A DNA stretch of 64,000 nt from assembly GCF_003150675.1 (NCBI RefSeq), contig NZ_QGGB01000005.1, positions 186,001 through 250,000 on the forward strand, written 5' to 3'. This DNA is from Rhodohalobacter mucosus. Its GTDB lineage: Bacteria; Bacteroidota; Rhodothermia; Balneolales; Balneolaceae. The position numbers and the translations under genes were made by a program. The notes under the pieces were generated by a model, which had not been told where the DNA came from, ran no database searches, and worked only from the letters and a program-made list of their open reading frames with translations. This document shows, in pieces, positions 43,912 through 52,679 of this stretch. Each line of letters begins with the position of its first letter. Position 1 is the first letter of the stretch.

Positions 43912-45237
43912 CTAAAGCGCCTTCGCGCCTTTGGCTCCCAATTTAATCAGATCCCAATAGGAAGAGTGCCGTTTGATGGCTCCCCTGAGCATATCTTTTG
44001 ATTTGGGAGTGGGCTCATTTTTAATGGTGAAAAACTGACGGCCGAAATCACAGATCAGGTTGGGAACGTCATGCTGCATTGTGGGTGTGTGCAGCAGGTG
44101 TACCGCATCCTGAAACCCGTTGATATCCTTCATGACGTAACTGTCGTCAAGTGCCTTGCGGTACCCGCTTAACGTGGCAGACGTGAAATCATTTTTCTCT
44201 TTTGCTTTCACGATGGTTTCGGCTGCAAGAATACCCGACCTCATGGCATAATCCATGCCTTGTATGGCTTTGCCGGCATTCATCAGCAGGTTTGCCGATT
44301 CACCGGCCAGAAGAACTCCGTCTTTATAGAGCTCTTTCGGCATAGCGCGTTTGTCGCCGGAAGAGACTACGTGAGCCGTATATTCTACAATCTCACCGCC
44401 TCGTATGATATCTGCAATTGCGGGATGCGACTTGAAATGATTCAGTACATCATGAGGACTCTTATTCTTTTCGCGCATATCCTTGATTCCGAGTACCAGT
44501 CCCAGGGATATGGTGTCGCGATTGGTGTACAAGAAACCTCCGCCTTCCACACCGTCGGTTGCCCACCCCACAAACTCATTGCTCATCCCGCTCAATCCGT
44601 TGAGCTGAAACCTGTCTTCCAGCTCCTTCTGATCGAAACGGATAATCTCCTTGATTCCGGTTAGCATATGATCGGCCGGCACGTATTGGGTCTGTAAACC
44701 CACCTGCCGGGTGAGAAGGTTATTCACCCCTTCCGCAATAATTACAGAATCTGCAAAAAATTCATCCTCTCCCGTTTTGATCCCCACCGCTTTGTCATCC
44801 TTCATAATTATCTGATCTACCAGAATATTGGTAGCGATAAAGGAGTCCATGGCGTAGTCGCTGGCATCGATAGCGTCCTGTACCTTATCGGCAAGCCAGC
44901 GGTCAAACTTGGAGCGCAGAACCACAACTCCGGAGTAGGGGGGCTCATTAAAATGAGAGGATTTGAAATCCAGTGAAAAAGTTGACTCTTCATCCATGAA
45001 GGTCAGCCGCCTGTGGTTGATAAAGCGCTCCCAGCCGGCCTCTTTCTCCTCCCAGTAGTCCGGAACCAGTTTAGCGAGGTCATGCCCCCACAGCACACCA
45101 CCCGAAACGTTCTTGGAGCCTGCAAATTCGCCGCGTTCAATCAGCAGAAATTTCATATTGCTGCGTGCCAGAACCATTGCTGCAGCCAAACCGGCTACAC
45201 CTGCTCCTACGATAATACAGTCAAACTTTTCGTCCAT
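43912..45237 (-). CDS. fixC: FixC / electron-transfer flavoprotein-quinone oxidoreductase
   Basis: The 441-residue FAD enzyme begins with the Rossmann motif DCIIVGAGVAGLAAAMVLARS and has the FixC-type features GGVLWGHDL, YTNRDTISLGLVLG and LLAGESANLLMNAGKAIQGMDYAMRSG. It takes electrons from the FixAB electron-transfer flavoprotein and, with FixX, passes them to quinone or to a low-potential acceptor. Size and gene order (fixA-fixB-fixC-fixX on the minus strand) match a FixABCX cluster. An etfD-like monomeric ETF-QO would be longer and contain its own Fe-S domain. Confidence 0.93.
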   Translation of the reverse strand: MDEKFDCIIVGAGVAGLAAAMVLARSNMKFLLIERGEFAGSKNVSGGVLWGHDLAKLVPDYWEEKEAGWERFINHRRLTFMDEESTFSLDFKSSHFNEPPYSGVVVLRSKFDRWLADKVQDAIDASDYAMDSFIATNILVDQIIMKDDKAVGIKTGEDEFFADSVIIAEGVNNLLTRQVGLQTQYVPADHMLTGIKEIIRFDQKELEDRFQLNGLSGMSNEFVGWATDGVEGGGFLYTNRDTISLGLVLGIKDMREKNKSPHDVLNHFKSHPAIADIIRGGEIVEYTAHVVSSGDKRAMPKELYKDGVLLAGESANLLMNAGKAIQGMDYAMRSGILAAETIVKAKEKNDFTSATLSGYRKALDDSYVMKDINGFQDAVHLLHTPTMQHDVPNLICDFGRQFFTIKNEPTPKSKDMLRGAIKRHSSYWDLIKLGAKGAKAL

Positions 45238-45253
45238 AAACAGTTATTTATTT

Positions 45254-45323
45254 AAAAGGCAAAAGGTCCCGATTCCCCGGGAGTAAAAGGCAAAAAGCTT
45301 CTCACTTTTCACTTTTCACTTTC
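45254..45323 (+). repeat. Heptanucleotide repeats overlapping the fixB 3' end
   Basis: Ten 7-bp units in one phase: AAAAGGC, AAAAGGT, CCCGATT, CCCCGGG, AGTAAAA, GGCAAAA, AGCTTCT, CACTTTT twice, CACTTTC. The last three units encode the final residues of FixB and its TGA stop on the minus strand. Confidence 0.8.
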
Positions 45324-46285
45324 TTCAATTCTTCAATAAAGGGAGGGAGTACCTTGTAGAGATCACCCACCAATCCGTAGTCCGCAATGTCAAAAATGGG
45401 AGCATCCGGATCTTTATTGATGGCTACGACAACCTTGCTGTTTGCCATACCCGCCACATGCTGGATAGCGCCTGAAATGCCTACGCCGATATAAAGCTGC
45501 GGGGATACCACCTTTCCGGTCTGACCGATCTGGAGGCTTGGATCGTACGCACCGGCCTCGGTAAGAGCTCTTGATGCTCCGATTCCGGCATTCAGAACCG
45601 AAGCCAGCTCGGAAATCAGTTCACGGCCCTCTTCGTCTTTTACACCGCGTCCGGCGGCAACAACGGCTTCAGCTTCATTCAGGTCAATACGATCGGATGA
45701 CGCGGAGATAATTTCGCGCAGCGTAATTTTAAGATCATCGTCACTGAACGAAAAGGGGATGGAGGTAATTTCCGGATTTGTTTCATTCTCAGCAACATCG
45801 TAAGAGCCCGATCGCACGGAGATAAAAACAGGGCTTCCGGTAGCTTCTACGGCGGAAATGATTTTGGATGCCATTACGGGACGCTTGCCCTTTACACCCC
45901 CATCAGAAAGTTCAAATTCTGACATGTCGGGAAGAGCTGCTGCCTTCTTATTCGCAGCGAGAGCTCCCAGAATGTCTTTCGACCCTTCCGTCGATGCAAA
46001 AGCGACAACGCTGGGCTGGATTTCTTCCACCGCTTTCGACATGGCCCTCAGGAGAGGAGTGTTCAGGTGGTTTTTAAATATGGGGTCTTCGATCGTGTAG
46101 ATCGCGGATGGTCCGTATTGTTTAAGTTCATCGGCGATTCCGGAGACGGAATCTGAGATTACAATGGCAGCAGATGTGCCGCCATGCTTTTCTGCAAGCT
46201 GGTTGCAGCGCGATAAAACCTCAAGCGATGAACGTTTAATTTTTCCGTCGTTTACAGAGATGTAGGTAAGCAGTTGAGTACTCAT
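45302..46285 (-). CDS. fixB: Electron-transfer flavoprotein alpha subunit FixB
   Basis: The 327-residue protein shows the ETF-alpha N-terminal domain (LTYISVNDGKIKRSSLE) and the FAD-binding C-terminal domain with AVVAAGRGVKDEEG, SRALTEAGAYDPSLQIGQTGKVVSPQLYIGVGISGAIQHVAGM and INKDPDAPIFDIADYGLVGDL. It pairs with FixA to carry electrons in a bifurcating or quinone-reducing FixABCX system. The last residues KKVKSEK and the stop are made from a heptamer repeat, so the C-terminus may be variable. Confidence 0.94.
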   Translation of the reverse strand: MSTQLLTYISVNDGKIKRSSLEVLSRCNQLAEKHGGTSAAIVISDSVSGIADELKQYGPSAIYTIEDPIFKNHLNTPLLRAMSKAVEEIQPSVVAFASTEGSKDILGALAANKKAAALPDMSEFELSDGGVKGKRPVMASKIISAVEATGSPVFISVRSGSYDVAENETNPEITSIPFSFSDDDLKITLREIISASSDRIDLNEAEAVVAAGRGVKDEEGRELISELASVLNAGIGASRALTEAGAYDPSLQIGQTGKVVSPQLYIGVGISGAIQHVAGMANSKVVVAINKDPDAPIFDIADYGLVGDLYKVLPPFIEELKKVKSEK

Positions 46286-46335
46286 GAAAATTCTTTTTCA
46301 GGTATGGTATGGTTATTCGAATGTTATTGCTGAAA

Positions 46336-47106
46336 TCAGATTACGTTGGCTTCGGTATCCAGCAGACGGGCTACTTCCCGTGCGATATCTTCAGGTTCCC
46401 CTTCAAACTTTTTGCCGGGCTCCCGTTCTGGTTTTTCTTCATATGCCAGAATAGTGGTTTTGGCACCTGCTTCAGAGGCAGATCCGCTGAGATCGGATAT
46501 GGCAATGGTATCCACAGGCTTTCTTTTAGACTGCATAATACCCTTAAGACTGGGAATTCGGGGATCGTTCATGTCGTTCGAGCAGGTAACAAGTCCGGGT
46601 GATGGCAGTTCAATCATCTCCTGTCCTGTATCGCCCTGTCGTTTAACAACCAGGGATTCTCCGTTCGCTACCAGACCCACCGCGTTTGTGGTATATGGCA
46701 GATTCAGCATTTCTGCCAGCATGGATCCGGTTAAACCGGCATCGGTATCCTGGCTCTGTTTGCCGCACGATATGTAATCATACTCTTTGTCTTTAAAAAA
46801 GGCAGCCAGAATCTGCGCGTAACCGTACGAATCATACGTTTCGTCAGCGTCAGACAAGATGTGTGTGCCTTTGTGAGCTCCCATTGCGAGGGCTTTTCGC
46901 AGCGTCTCTTTGGCTTTTTCGGATCCTATCAGAACCACTTCAACCTCTCCGCCGTGTTTTTCCGTTAAAACAAGTGCTTCTTCCACGGCTGAAGCATCAT
47001 AGGCATTCAAAATGTTACGGTCGGAATCCTGTATAAGATGTCCCTCTTTGATCTGCAGGGGAGCGTTGACGTCGGGTACCTGTTTAATACAAACGTAGAA
47101 TTTCAT
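46336..47106 (-). CDS. fixA: Electron-transfer flavoprotein beta subunit FixA
   Basis: The 256-residue ETF-beta protein has MKFYVCIKQVPDVNAPLQI, NAYDASAVEEALVLTEKHGGEVEVV, ALAMGAHKGTHI, YDYISCGKQSQDTDAGLTGSMLAEML (nucleotide site) and PRIPSLKGIMQSKRKP, all characteristic. It is the first gene of fixABCX and is divergent, across 425 bp, from a response-regulator gene. Confidence 0.94.
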   Translation of the reverse strand: MKFYVCIKQVPDVNAPLQIKEGHLIQDSDRNILNAYDASAVEEALVLTEKHGGEVEVVLIGSEKAKETLRKALAMGAHKGTHILSDADETYDSYGYAQILAAFFKDKEYDYISCGKQSQDTDAGLTGSMLAEMLNLPYTTNAVGLVANGESLVVKRQGDTGQEMIELPSPGLVTCSNDMNDPRIPSLKGIMQSKRKPVDTIAISDLSGSASEAGAKTTILAYEEKPEREPGKKFEGEPEDIAREVARLLDTEANVI

Positions 47107-47531
47107 GCTTGATGATTTGATTTAGATTCAACGATGAAACCGCTTTTTTGGCATTTCTGAAATATACGAAACGAGAAATAAAAAACTTATCTGCATTCCT
47201 GATTGCATCAACAGGAGAGCAACCCCTCTCATTCCGGTCACCGGCAAGCAGATCCGGCGATCAGAACGAATTTCATAGCATGCTTGAATTGAACAGTGGG
47301 CTCGTGAATAGGTTCGCAATGTGCTCTTTTGATTCCTCGGTCAGGGCGTAACCCAAAATACTATCAGTAATCAAAATAGTATTTAATTGATAAATAAATT
47401 AAAATCAATAATTAGTGTAATTTTACATTTATTATCAAATTAACTTGCAACGAATTGGGGCTACGTTACTCTTGTCTGTAGAGTGATGCCGTCTAGGAGT
47501 GAAAAAATGTTGACTTAACCGATAAGCTTTA
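47107..47531. other. Divergent intergenic region, AT-rich in its right half
   Basis: The 425 bp between fixA and the receiver gene hold no supported coding frame. From about 47355 to 47460 it is strongly AT-rich and should carry the promoter of the receiver gene. I searched by eye for riboswitch-like structures around 47460-47520 and could not support one. Confidence 0.4.
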
Positions 47532-47882
47532 GTGAAAAAAGTATTAATTGTAGAGGATGATCTGATCATCGCTCTTTCAGCCGAGAAGATGATTCAGCGT
47601 CTGGGCCTGGAAGTTCTTAAAGTTGTGGATACCGGTGAAAAAGCGGTTGAAACGGCACTCAACAATAAACCCGATATTATTCTGATGGACATCCGCCTGG
47701 CAGGTGAGATGGACGGGGTTGAAGCCGCCTTCAGAATCAGGGAAGAGCTGTCCAAACCGCGAATTATTTTTGTTACTGGAAATGCGGATCCCGGATACCG
47801 GACCAAAGCGGAAGGAACCGGCTATGAGGCCTACCTGGTAAAGCCGATACGCCTGGAAGATCTGAGAAAAATCATTGGTTAG
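47532..47882 (+). CDS. Stand-alone CheY-like response regulator receiver protein
   Basis: The 116-residue protein is a single receiver domain starting with GTG (MKKVLIVEDDLIIAL). The acidic pair is in VEDD, the phosphoacceptor Asp in IILMDIRL, Thr in FVTGNAD and Lys in YLVKPI. There is no output domain; it probably acts through protein contacts or in a phosphorelay. No histidine kinase gene is near. The next gene encodes a membrane protein 50 bp downstream. Confidence 0.9.
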   Translation: MKKVLIVEDDLIIALSAEKMIQRLGLEVLKVVDTGEKAVETALNNKPDIILMDIRLAGEMDGVEAAFRIREELSKPRIIFVTGNADPGYRTKAEGTGYEAYLVKPIRLEDLRKIIG

Positions 47883-47932
47883 AGAGTTTCCCATTTCCGT
47901 TATATTCAGGGCAGTTCTGAAGGAAACTGGAA

Positions 47933-49162
47933 TTGTCTACTGAAACCTTGATTCGAAACAGGTCAATAACACGCAATGCGGCACTGATTCTGCTGGCGAC
48001 ATTCGCCGGTTTGATATGGGCGGGCGACTACTCTTTTGATGAAAGGGTTGTTACGCTTCGCTATCTGCTTTTTGCCCTTTCCGGACTCATCGCATTTATA
48101 ACGCCCTACCTGCTTTTCCCCGATCCCGGAGTGACTCTTGTTCAGCTTGCAAATCTCACAAAGGGACGGCTGATAAAATACATCGTATCCCGTTACATCA
48201 CGTGGCAGTGGCCCCTGCTGTTGCTCATCGCCAGTATTATTCTGGGCGATACACAGGCTCCGTTCAGTGAATTTTCAAACAAATTGCTGTATGCATTTTA
48301 TGGAGTGTTTCTATTCGTAGGATTGAATTTAATTTCGCTTTCAAGGTACTTGCGCAGCGGGTCAGACTCACAATTCTGGCAGGAATCGGAAAAGGGTCTT
48401 CGAATCAGAAAGCAGGTTGCCGATTACATGAAGTATCCGCTCGACCCGGGATCCATTCCCAGTATGATAAATACCATTGCGGTTTCCGTTACGGGTATGA
48501 TGGCCGTTGTGGCAGGCGCTTTCCTGGGTGAAATGTATGGCAGTACGGTTGAACTGCTGACCGCTGCAGCTGTCTTGATTTTAGGACTGATTTCATTTGT
48601 TAAATTGAGGGTGCAAACCGCCCTGCACTACTATGCCACAAACGCATTTTATAATGAATTTTTTAACTCCGGGAGCGGGGATGAATCAACAGTGGAACGC
48701 AGAAAGGCAGATCAGTTATGGTGGGTGCCGTTCGAATTAAGGGCAGGGGTTTGGCAGTTTCTTCAGCAGATTGACCGGAAGATACCTGCAGGCCGTGCCG
48801 TGCTGGCGGGACACTTTTTAATATGGTTTGTAGCCTACCAGAGGCCGGGTGAAGAATTCATCACTGTATTGTGGATTATTTTCAGTGTAGTTCATCACCT
48901 TTTTATTCTTCTTACCATGCAGAAAAGCATGGCCCCGAACTGGCTGCTGCGATGGATCGATTCGCCTTTCAATTGGTTTTTGATTCGGTTTTGGATGCAG
49001 CTGCGATGGCTCGTACCCCTTTTTGTCAGCATGAACGCGCAGCTGTTTGTGTTTGGATATCCAAAATTACCGGACCAACTGACGGTGATGGTTTTCTACC
49101 TGCTGAGCGGTGCACTGCTCTCGGCAGCGGGAGTCTTCCGGATGAAAAGATCTGTTCAATAG
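47933..49162 (+). CDS. Polytopic membrane protein, probable permease partner of the downstream ABC ATPase
   Basis: A TTG start gives 409 residues with about ten hydrophobic segments (for example ALILLATFAGLIWAG, YLLFALSGLIAFITPYLLF, WQWPLLLLIASIILGD, TVMVFYLLSGALLSAAG). No family signature is recognised, though length and placement suit an ABC-2-type or similar export permease. The ABC ATPase gene starts 14 bp after the stop codon, so the two almost certainly form one transporter. Polar loops contain a charged stretch (SRYLRSGSDSQFWQES...) between helices 4 and 5. Confidence 0.75.
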   Translation: MSTETLIRNRSITRNAALILLATFAGLIWAGDYSFDERVVTLRYLLFALSGLIAFITPYLLFPDPGVTLVQLANLTKGRLIKYIVSRYITWQWPLLLLIASIILGDTQAPFSEFSNKLLYAFYGVFLFVGLNLISLSRYLRSGSDSQFWQESEKGLRIRKQVADYMKYPLDPGSIPSMINTIAVSVTGMMAVVAGAFLGEMYGSTVELLTAAAVLILGLISFVKLRVQTALHYYATNAFYNEFFNSGSGDESTVERRKADQLWWVPFELRAGVWQFLQQIDRKIPAGRAVLAGHFLIWFVAYQRPGEEFITVLWIIFSVVHHLFILLTMQKSMAPNWLLRWIDSPFNWFLIRFWMQLRWLVPLFVSMNAQLFVFGYPKLPDQLTVMVFYLLSGALLSAAGVFRMKRSVQ

Positions 49163-49176
49163 TCTAAATTAGCCAC

Positions 49177-49806
49177 ATGATTTCTGTAGAAAATCTTACC
49201 AAGCAGTACAAAGCGGGAAAACCTGTTTTTAAAGGAATTTCCGAGACGTTTGAGTCAGGAAGGTGCATCGGGATATTTGGTCCCAATGGCTCAGGCAAGA
49301 CCACGTTCCTCAGGATATTGTCGGTAAACTCCTTTCCCACATCCGGTACGGTCTTGTACAACGGTATCAATATTCATGAGGAGCCCGGAAAATATCTGGG
49401 CCATCTGGGGCTGGTTCACGATGAAGAGAGCCTGCCGCTGCATCTAACAGCCGGGGAGCTTCTGGAGTGGATTCTCAGGAAGAGGAAGCTGTGGGATAAC
49501 GGCGGTTCAGGGAAAATTCAAGAAATTTTTGATCGTCTGAGCCTACCCGAATATCATGACCCAATGGGTACCTACTCCACAGGAATGAAAAAGAAAGCGC
49601 AAATTGCCGCTGCTTTCATAGTGAAACCCGATGTGCTGATAATGGATGAACCACTGCGGGGGCTGGATCAGACCACCCGTGGAGTGGTAACCCGAATGAT
49701 CGGTGAAGCTCGCGGGAGGGGAGCCCTTATCTTCATGTCGTCGCACTCGGCCGAAAACCTGAGCGAACTGTTTGACGATCAGCTGGAATTTCCAATGAAA
49801 AAATAG
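49177..49806 (+). CDS. ABC transporter ATP-binding protein
   Basis: The 209-residue ATPase has Walker A GPNGSGKTT (Lys41), the signature as YSTGMKKKAQIAAAFI (a variant of LSGGQ, as in many ABC-2 exporters), Walker B VLIMDEPLRGLD and the switch His in MSSHSAENL. It forms the transporter with the membrane protein encoded 14 bp upstream. Its stop is separated by a single base from the stop of the convergent yihY-like gene. Substrate unknown. Confidence 0.92.
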   Translation: MISVENLTKQYKAGKPVFKGISETFESGRCIGIFGPNGSGKTTFLRILSVNSFPTSGTVLYNGINIHEEPGKYLGHLGLVHDEESLPLHLTAGELLEWILRKRKLWDNGGSGKIQEIFDRLSLPEYHDPMGTYSTGMKKKAQIAAAFIVKPDVLIMDEPLRGLDQTTRGVVTRMIGEARGRGALIFMSSHSAENLSELFDDQLEFPMKK

Positions 49807-49807
49807 C

Positions 49808-50719
49808 TTAATTCTCTGATCCGTTCGAATCAGGCCGGTCAGCACGCCCGCCAAGCGATACATAGCGGTAGGGCTGTATAGTGCCCCCGTACTTCTTCGT
49901 ATACACCTGGGTGAAGACGGCACCGAGCAGAATAGTCTGCACATTGTAGTATACCCAGAGAATCAGGATTACCAGGGATCCGGCTGCACGGTAAGCGGCT
50001 TCGATGTCGGTGCTGGTAAAATAAAAGCCGATGATATATTTGCCTATCAGGAAAAGGAACGTTGTGACAAGCGAGCCGATCAGCAGATCTTTCCATGGAG
50101 CGTTCACATCCGGAAGGATTTTAAAAATCAGCAGAAAGAAAATAGTGGAAAAACCAATTGTTCCCAGCTGTGCTGAAACCCGAAAAAGAGCCAATTCAAG
50201 GTCGGGCACAAGTCCCACAAAAAATTCTGCAACCACCGCAAATGCAGCTTCAGCAAGCAGAGAGAAGATCAGCAGCAGGCTGATAAGGATAATGATTCCA
50301 AATGAGAGAAGCCGGTTCAGAAGAAAATTCCATACAGAATGAATTCGTACTTCCGATACATTCCAGATCCGGTTCAGCGTTGATTTTAGCTGCCCAATCA
50401 CCGCAGTTGCACCAAAAACCACAATTACCAAGGCAAAAATGGTAGTGAGCAGGCCTTCTCCTTCCGTTGCTTTGCTCTCCATATAGGAGGTAAGAAGGTC
50501 CACGGTATCCGGATCAAGCAGGCGGGGCAGAAACTCCTTGATCTGTGCCTCAAACATCTGCTGACTCAGGAACAGGTTTCCAAGAGCTACAATCAGGATA
50601 AAGAGCGGTGCGAAGGAGAAGATGGTATAGAATGCAATGGCAGCCCCCTGGGTGATAATATCATCCTGTCCGGCTTTCCGAATGGTTTCTGCAACCAGGT
50701 ATTTAATCTTTTGTATCAT
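49808..50719 (-). CDS. YihY/BrkB family inner-membrane protein
   Basis: The ATG at 50719 (MIQKIKYLV) is preferred over a GTG two codons upstream. The 303-residue protein contains six predicted helices and the family segments ITQGAAIAFYTIFSFAPLFI, IWNVSEVRIHSVWNF and LVILILWVYYNVQTILLGAVFTQ. YihY/BrkB proteins (once misnamed RNase BN) have unknown transport or envelope roles. It closes a three-gene operon with the aminotransferase (about 9 bp upstream) and DUF502 genes. Confidence 0.9.
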   Translation of the reverse strand: MIQKIKYLVAETIRKAGQDDIITQGAAIAFYTIFSFAPLFILIVALGNLFLSQQMFEAQIKEFLPRLLDPDTVDLLTSYMESKATEGEGLLTTIFALVIVVFGATAVIGQLKSTLNRIWNVSEVRIHSVWNFLLNRLLSFGIIILISLLLIFSLLAEAAFAVVAEFFVGLVPDLELALFRVSAQLGTIGFSTIFFLLIFKILPDVNAPWKDLLIGSLVTTFLFLIGKYIIGFYFTSTDIEAAYRAAGSLVILILWVYYNVQTILLGAVFTQVYTKKYGGTIQPYRYVSLGGRADRPDSNGSEN

Positions 50720-50728
50720 AGGCACACA

Positions 50729-51910
50729 CTATAGCGGGAGTGACTCGAGGCAGGCATCCAGTTCGGCTGTGGTGTTATAAAAATGAGGGGCAATACGCAA
50801 TACTCCTTCTCTGGACGAGATGGTAATCTTCTTCTTTTTGAGTTCATCCGTAAGCGCCTGTACATTTTCAATACGATCGATTGTGAAACTTACGATACCT
50901 GCGCGATGTGCATCATCTGCCGGAGAGATCACCTTCACACCGCTAAGCCCCTCCAGCCGGCGGGTCAGGTATCCCGAGAGGGTTAATACATTCCGGCTGA
51001 TCCTTTCATAGCCAATCTCCTTAAACATTTTAAGAGAGGCACCCAGTCCCGCAAGTCCAATCATGTTGGGCGTTCCTGTTTCAAGATGTTGCGAATAGGG
51101 CAGCCAGTCCTGTTCATACTGAAACAGATCCCAGGGTTCTTCAACCGACAGCCATCCGGTTTTACTGGGCTGCAGTTTTTCGGCGAGTGACGGAGCCGTG
51201 TAGAGAATACCGGTTCCCATTGGGCTCATCAGCCATTTGTGGCTGCCGCTTGCGAGAGCGCTGATGCGGCAAGCCTGAACATCAATCGGAAACGCACCCA
51301 GACACTGAATGGCGTCGACCACAAACCACACACCGCGTTCTTCACAGAGCTTGCCAATCGCCTCCAGATCGGCATGATATCCGCTGAGAAACTGAACTGC
51401 GCTGATGGAAACTACCTTTGTTTTCGGGTTGATCCGCTTCTCAATCATAGATGCGGTTATTTCATTCTGGGGAGTGTCGAGCACGCGCGTTTTAACCCCC
51501 CGCGATGCAAGCGCACGGTAGGGCTGCACATTGGTTGGAAACTCCATGCTGTTGAGCAATATTTCGTCACCGGCTTCCAGCTGTAACCCTTCCGCAACAG
51601 CGGATATTCCGTCAGAGGTATTCCCGGTAAACGTGATGGCTGACGGGGAGTCTGCATTCAGATAATCAGCAGCCAGTTTGCGGGTCTCTTCGCTGATCTT
51701 CATGCACTTTTCCAGGTTGTCGATTGGACCGGATTGCCTTTCGAGGATAAACGAATCAATCGCATCCTTCACACGAACGGATATCGGGGATATGGCAGCG
51801 TGATTCAGATAGATATGACCTGTTTGCGTGTGGGGAAACCAGCTTCGCACATTCTGTTTAAAATCCATTTCTGTGGATGCTTCAATCATCTTATTCAGCG
51901 GTTTGTTCAA
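50729..51910 (-). CDS. Class V aminotransferase (cysteine desulfurase/isopenicillin-N-epimerase-like)
   Basis: The 393-residue PLP enzyme has HIYLNHAAISPIS, SDGISAVAEGL, WFVVDAIQCLGAFPID (Asp binding the pyridine N) and the PLP lysine in SGSHKWLMSPMGTGIL. There is no catalytic cysteine loop typical of IscS; it resembles the SufS-like/epimerase branch, so the reaction cannot be given. The reading frame overlaps the DUF502 gene's end by 20 bp; an ATG at 51889 would reduce that to a near-abutting start. It is between DUF502 and YihY genes in one operon. Confidence 0.87.
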   Translation of the reverse strand: MNKPLNKMIEASTEMDFKQNVRSWFPHTQTGHIYLNHAAISPISVRVKDAIDSFILERQSGPIDNLEKCMKISEETRKLAADYLNADSPSAITFTGNTSDGISAVAEGLQLEAGDEILLNSMEFPTNVQPYRALASRGVKTRVLDTPQNEITASMIEKRINPKTKVVSISAVQFLSGYHADLEAIGKLCEERGVWFVVDAIQCLGAFPIDVQACRISALASGSHKWLMSPMGTGILYTAPSLAEKLQPSKTGWLSVEEPWDLFQYEQDWLPYSQHLETGTPNMIGLAGLGASLKMFKEIGYERISRNVLTLSGYLTRRLEGLSGVKVISPADDAHRAGIVSFTIDRIENVQALTDELKKKKITISSREGVLRIAPHFYNTTAELDACLESLPL

Positions 51911-52466
51911 TTTGTGTGACTCCGGCGCTCACTGCAAACTTCATGGCATCAGCCGGATTTATGTTTACCGGTTTGATGCGGGACGGCTCAACCAAAAACA
52001 GGTTTCCGGAAAAGTTATAGGAGTGGGGGCAGTAAACTGCAACCCTGTCGGGCAGGCCCAGAAAGGAAAGATCTTTTTCCGTTATAAAACCCAGGCGATC
52101 AATGCCATCGGTAAGTGTAACAATAACAGGCCGGTTAAACTTCTTTTTGTCACCAACAAAGGCTTCAATAAAGTCTTTAAGGGCGGTATAGATAATTTTT
52201 ACCAGCGGTATGCGCGCCAGAAGCTGATCAAAATAGGTAAAGAGGGGCCTGGAAATGGCACGGCTCACAATAAAACCAAGCAGCGCAATAGCAATGAGCG
52301 CCGTTACAACGCCCAGGCCGGGTATATTTATAGGAAGCCATTGATCAAAAAGGGAAGAAAAAGCATTATCAATCCAGTTGATCAATTGCAGCACAACATA
52401 GAAGGTTGCAAAAATCGGAAAGATGAATAGAAGTCCCCGAAGGAAGTAATTGAAAAATGTTTTCAT
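51891..52466 (-). CDS. DUF502 family membrane protein
   Basis: The ATG at 52466 (MKTFFNYFLRGLLFIFP) gives 191 residues; the open frame continues further upstream but without family sequence. Two transmembrane helices are followed by the family core: LLARIPLVKIIYTALKDFIEAF, RLGFITEK and VAVYCPHSYNFSGNLFLVEPSRIKPV. DUF502 proteins are membrane proteins of unknown function. It starts the DUF502 / aminotransferase / YihY operon, divergent from alaS. Confidence 0.88.
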   Translation of the reverse strand: MKTFFNYFLRGLLFIFPIFATFYVVLQLINWIDNAFSSLFDQWLPINIPGLGVVTALIAIALLGFIVSRAISRPLFTYFDQLLARIPLVKIIYTALKDFIEAFVGDKKKFNRPVIVTLTDGIDRLGFITEKDLSFLGLPDRVAVYCPHSYNFSGNLFLVEPSRIKPVNINPADAMKFAVSAGVTQIEQTAE

Positions 52467-52679
52467 TGAAGTTGTACTATAAGGGTTTACGGGCACGGTA
52501 TGATAGAGTGCGTGCCGGCTGAAAGTTACATAAAATGAAGCACAGAATGGGAAAGCCCTCATTAGAGCCAGGTTGGAGCAACTTGTTTGAGGCAGCAATC
52601 AGCAGATGAGGTTCAGCACTTTTTTTTCTATTTTAACAAGCTTGATACAGTCATATTTACAACGCTCTAATTGAAATCC

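Noticed and set aside
47440-47520. Possible riboswitch or structured leader before the receiver gene
   Set aside because: A few short complementarities exist but no known riboswitch consensus could be matched.
52467-52598. Extended start of the DUF502 protein
   Set aside because: The 44 extra residues have no family similarity; MKTFFNYF at 52466 is the usual start.
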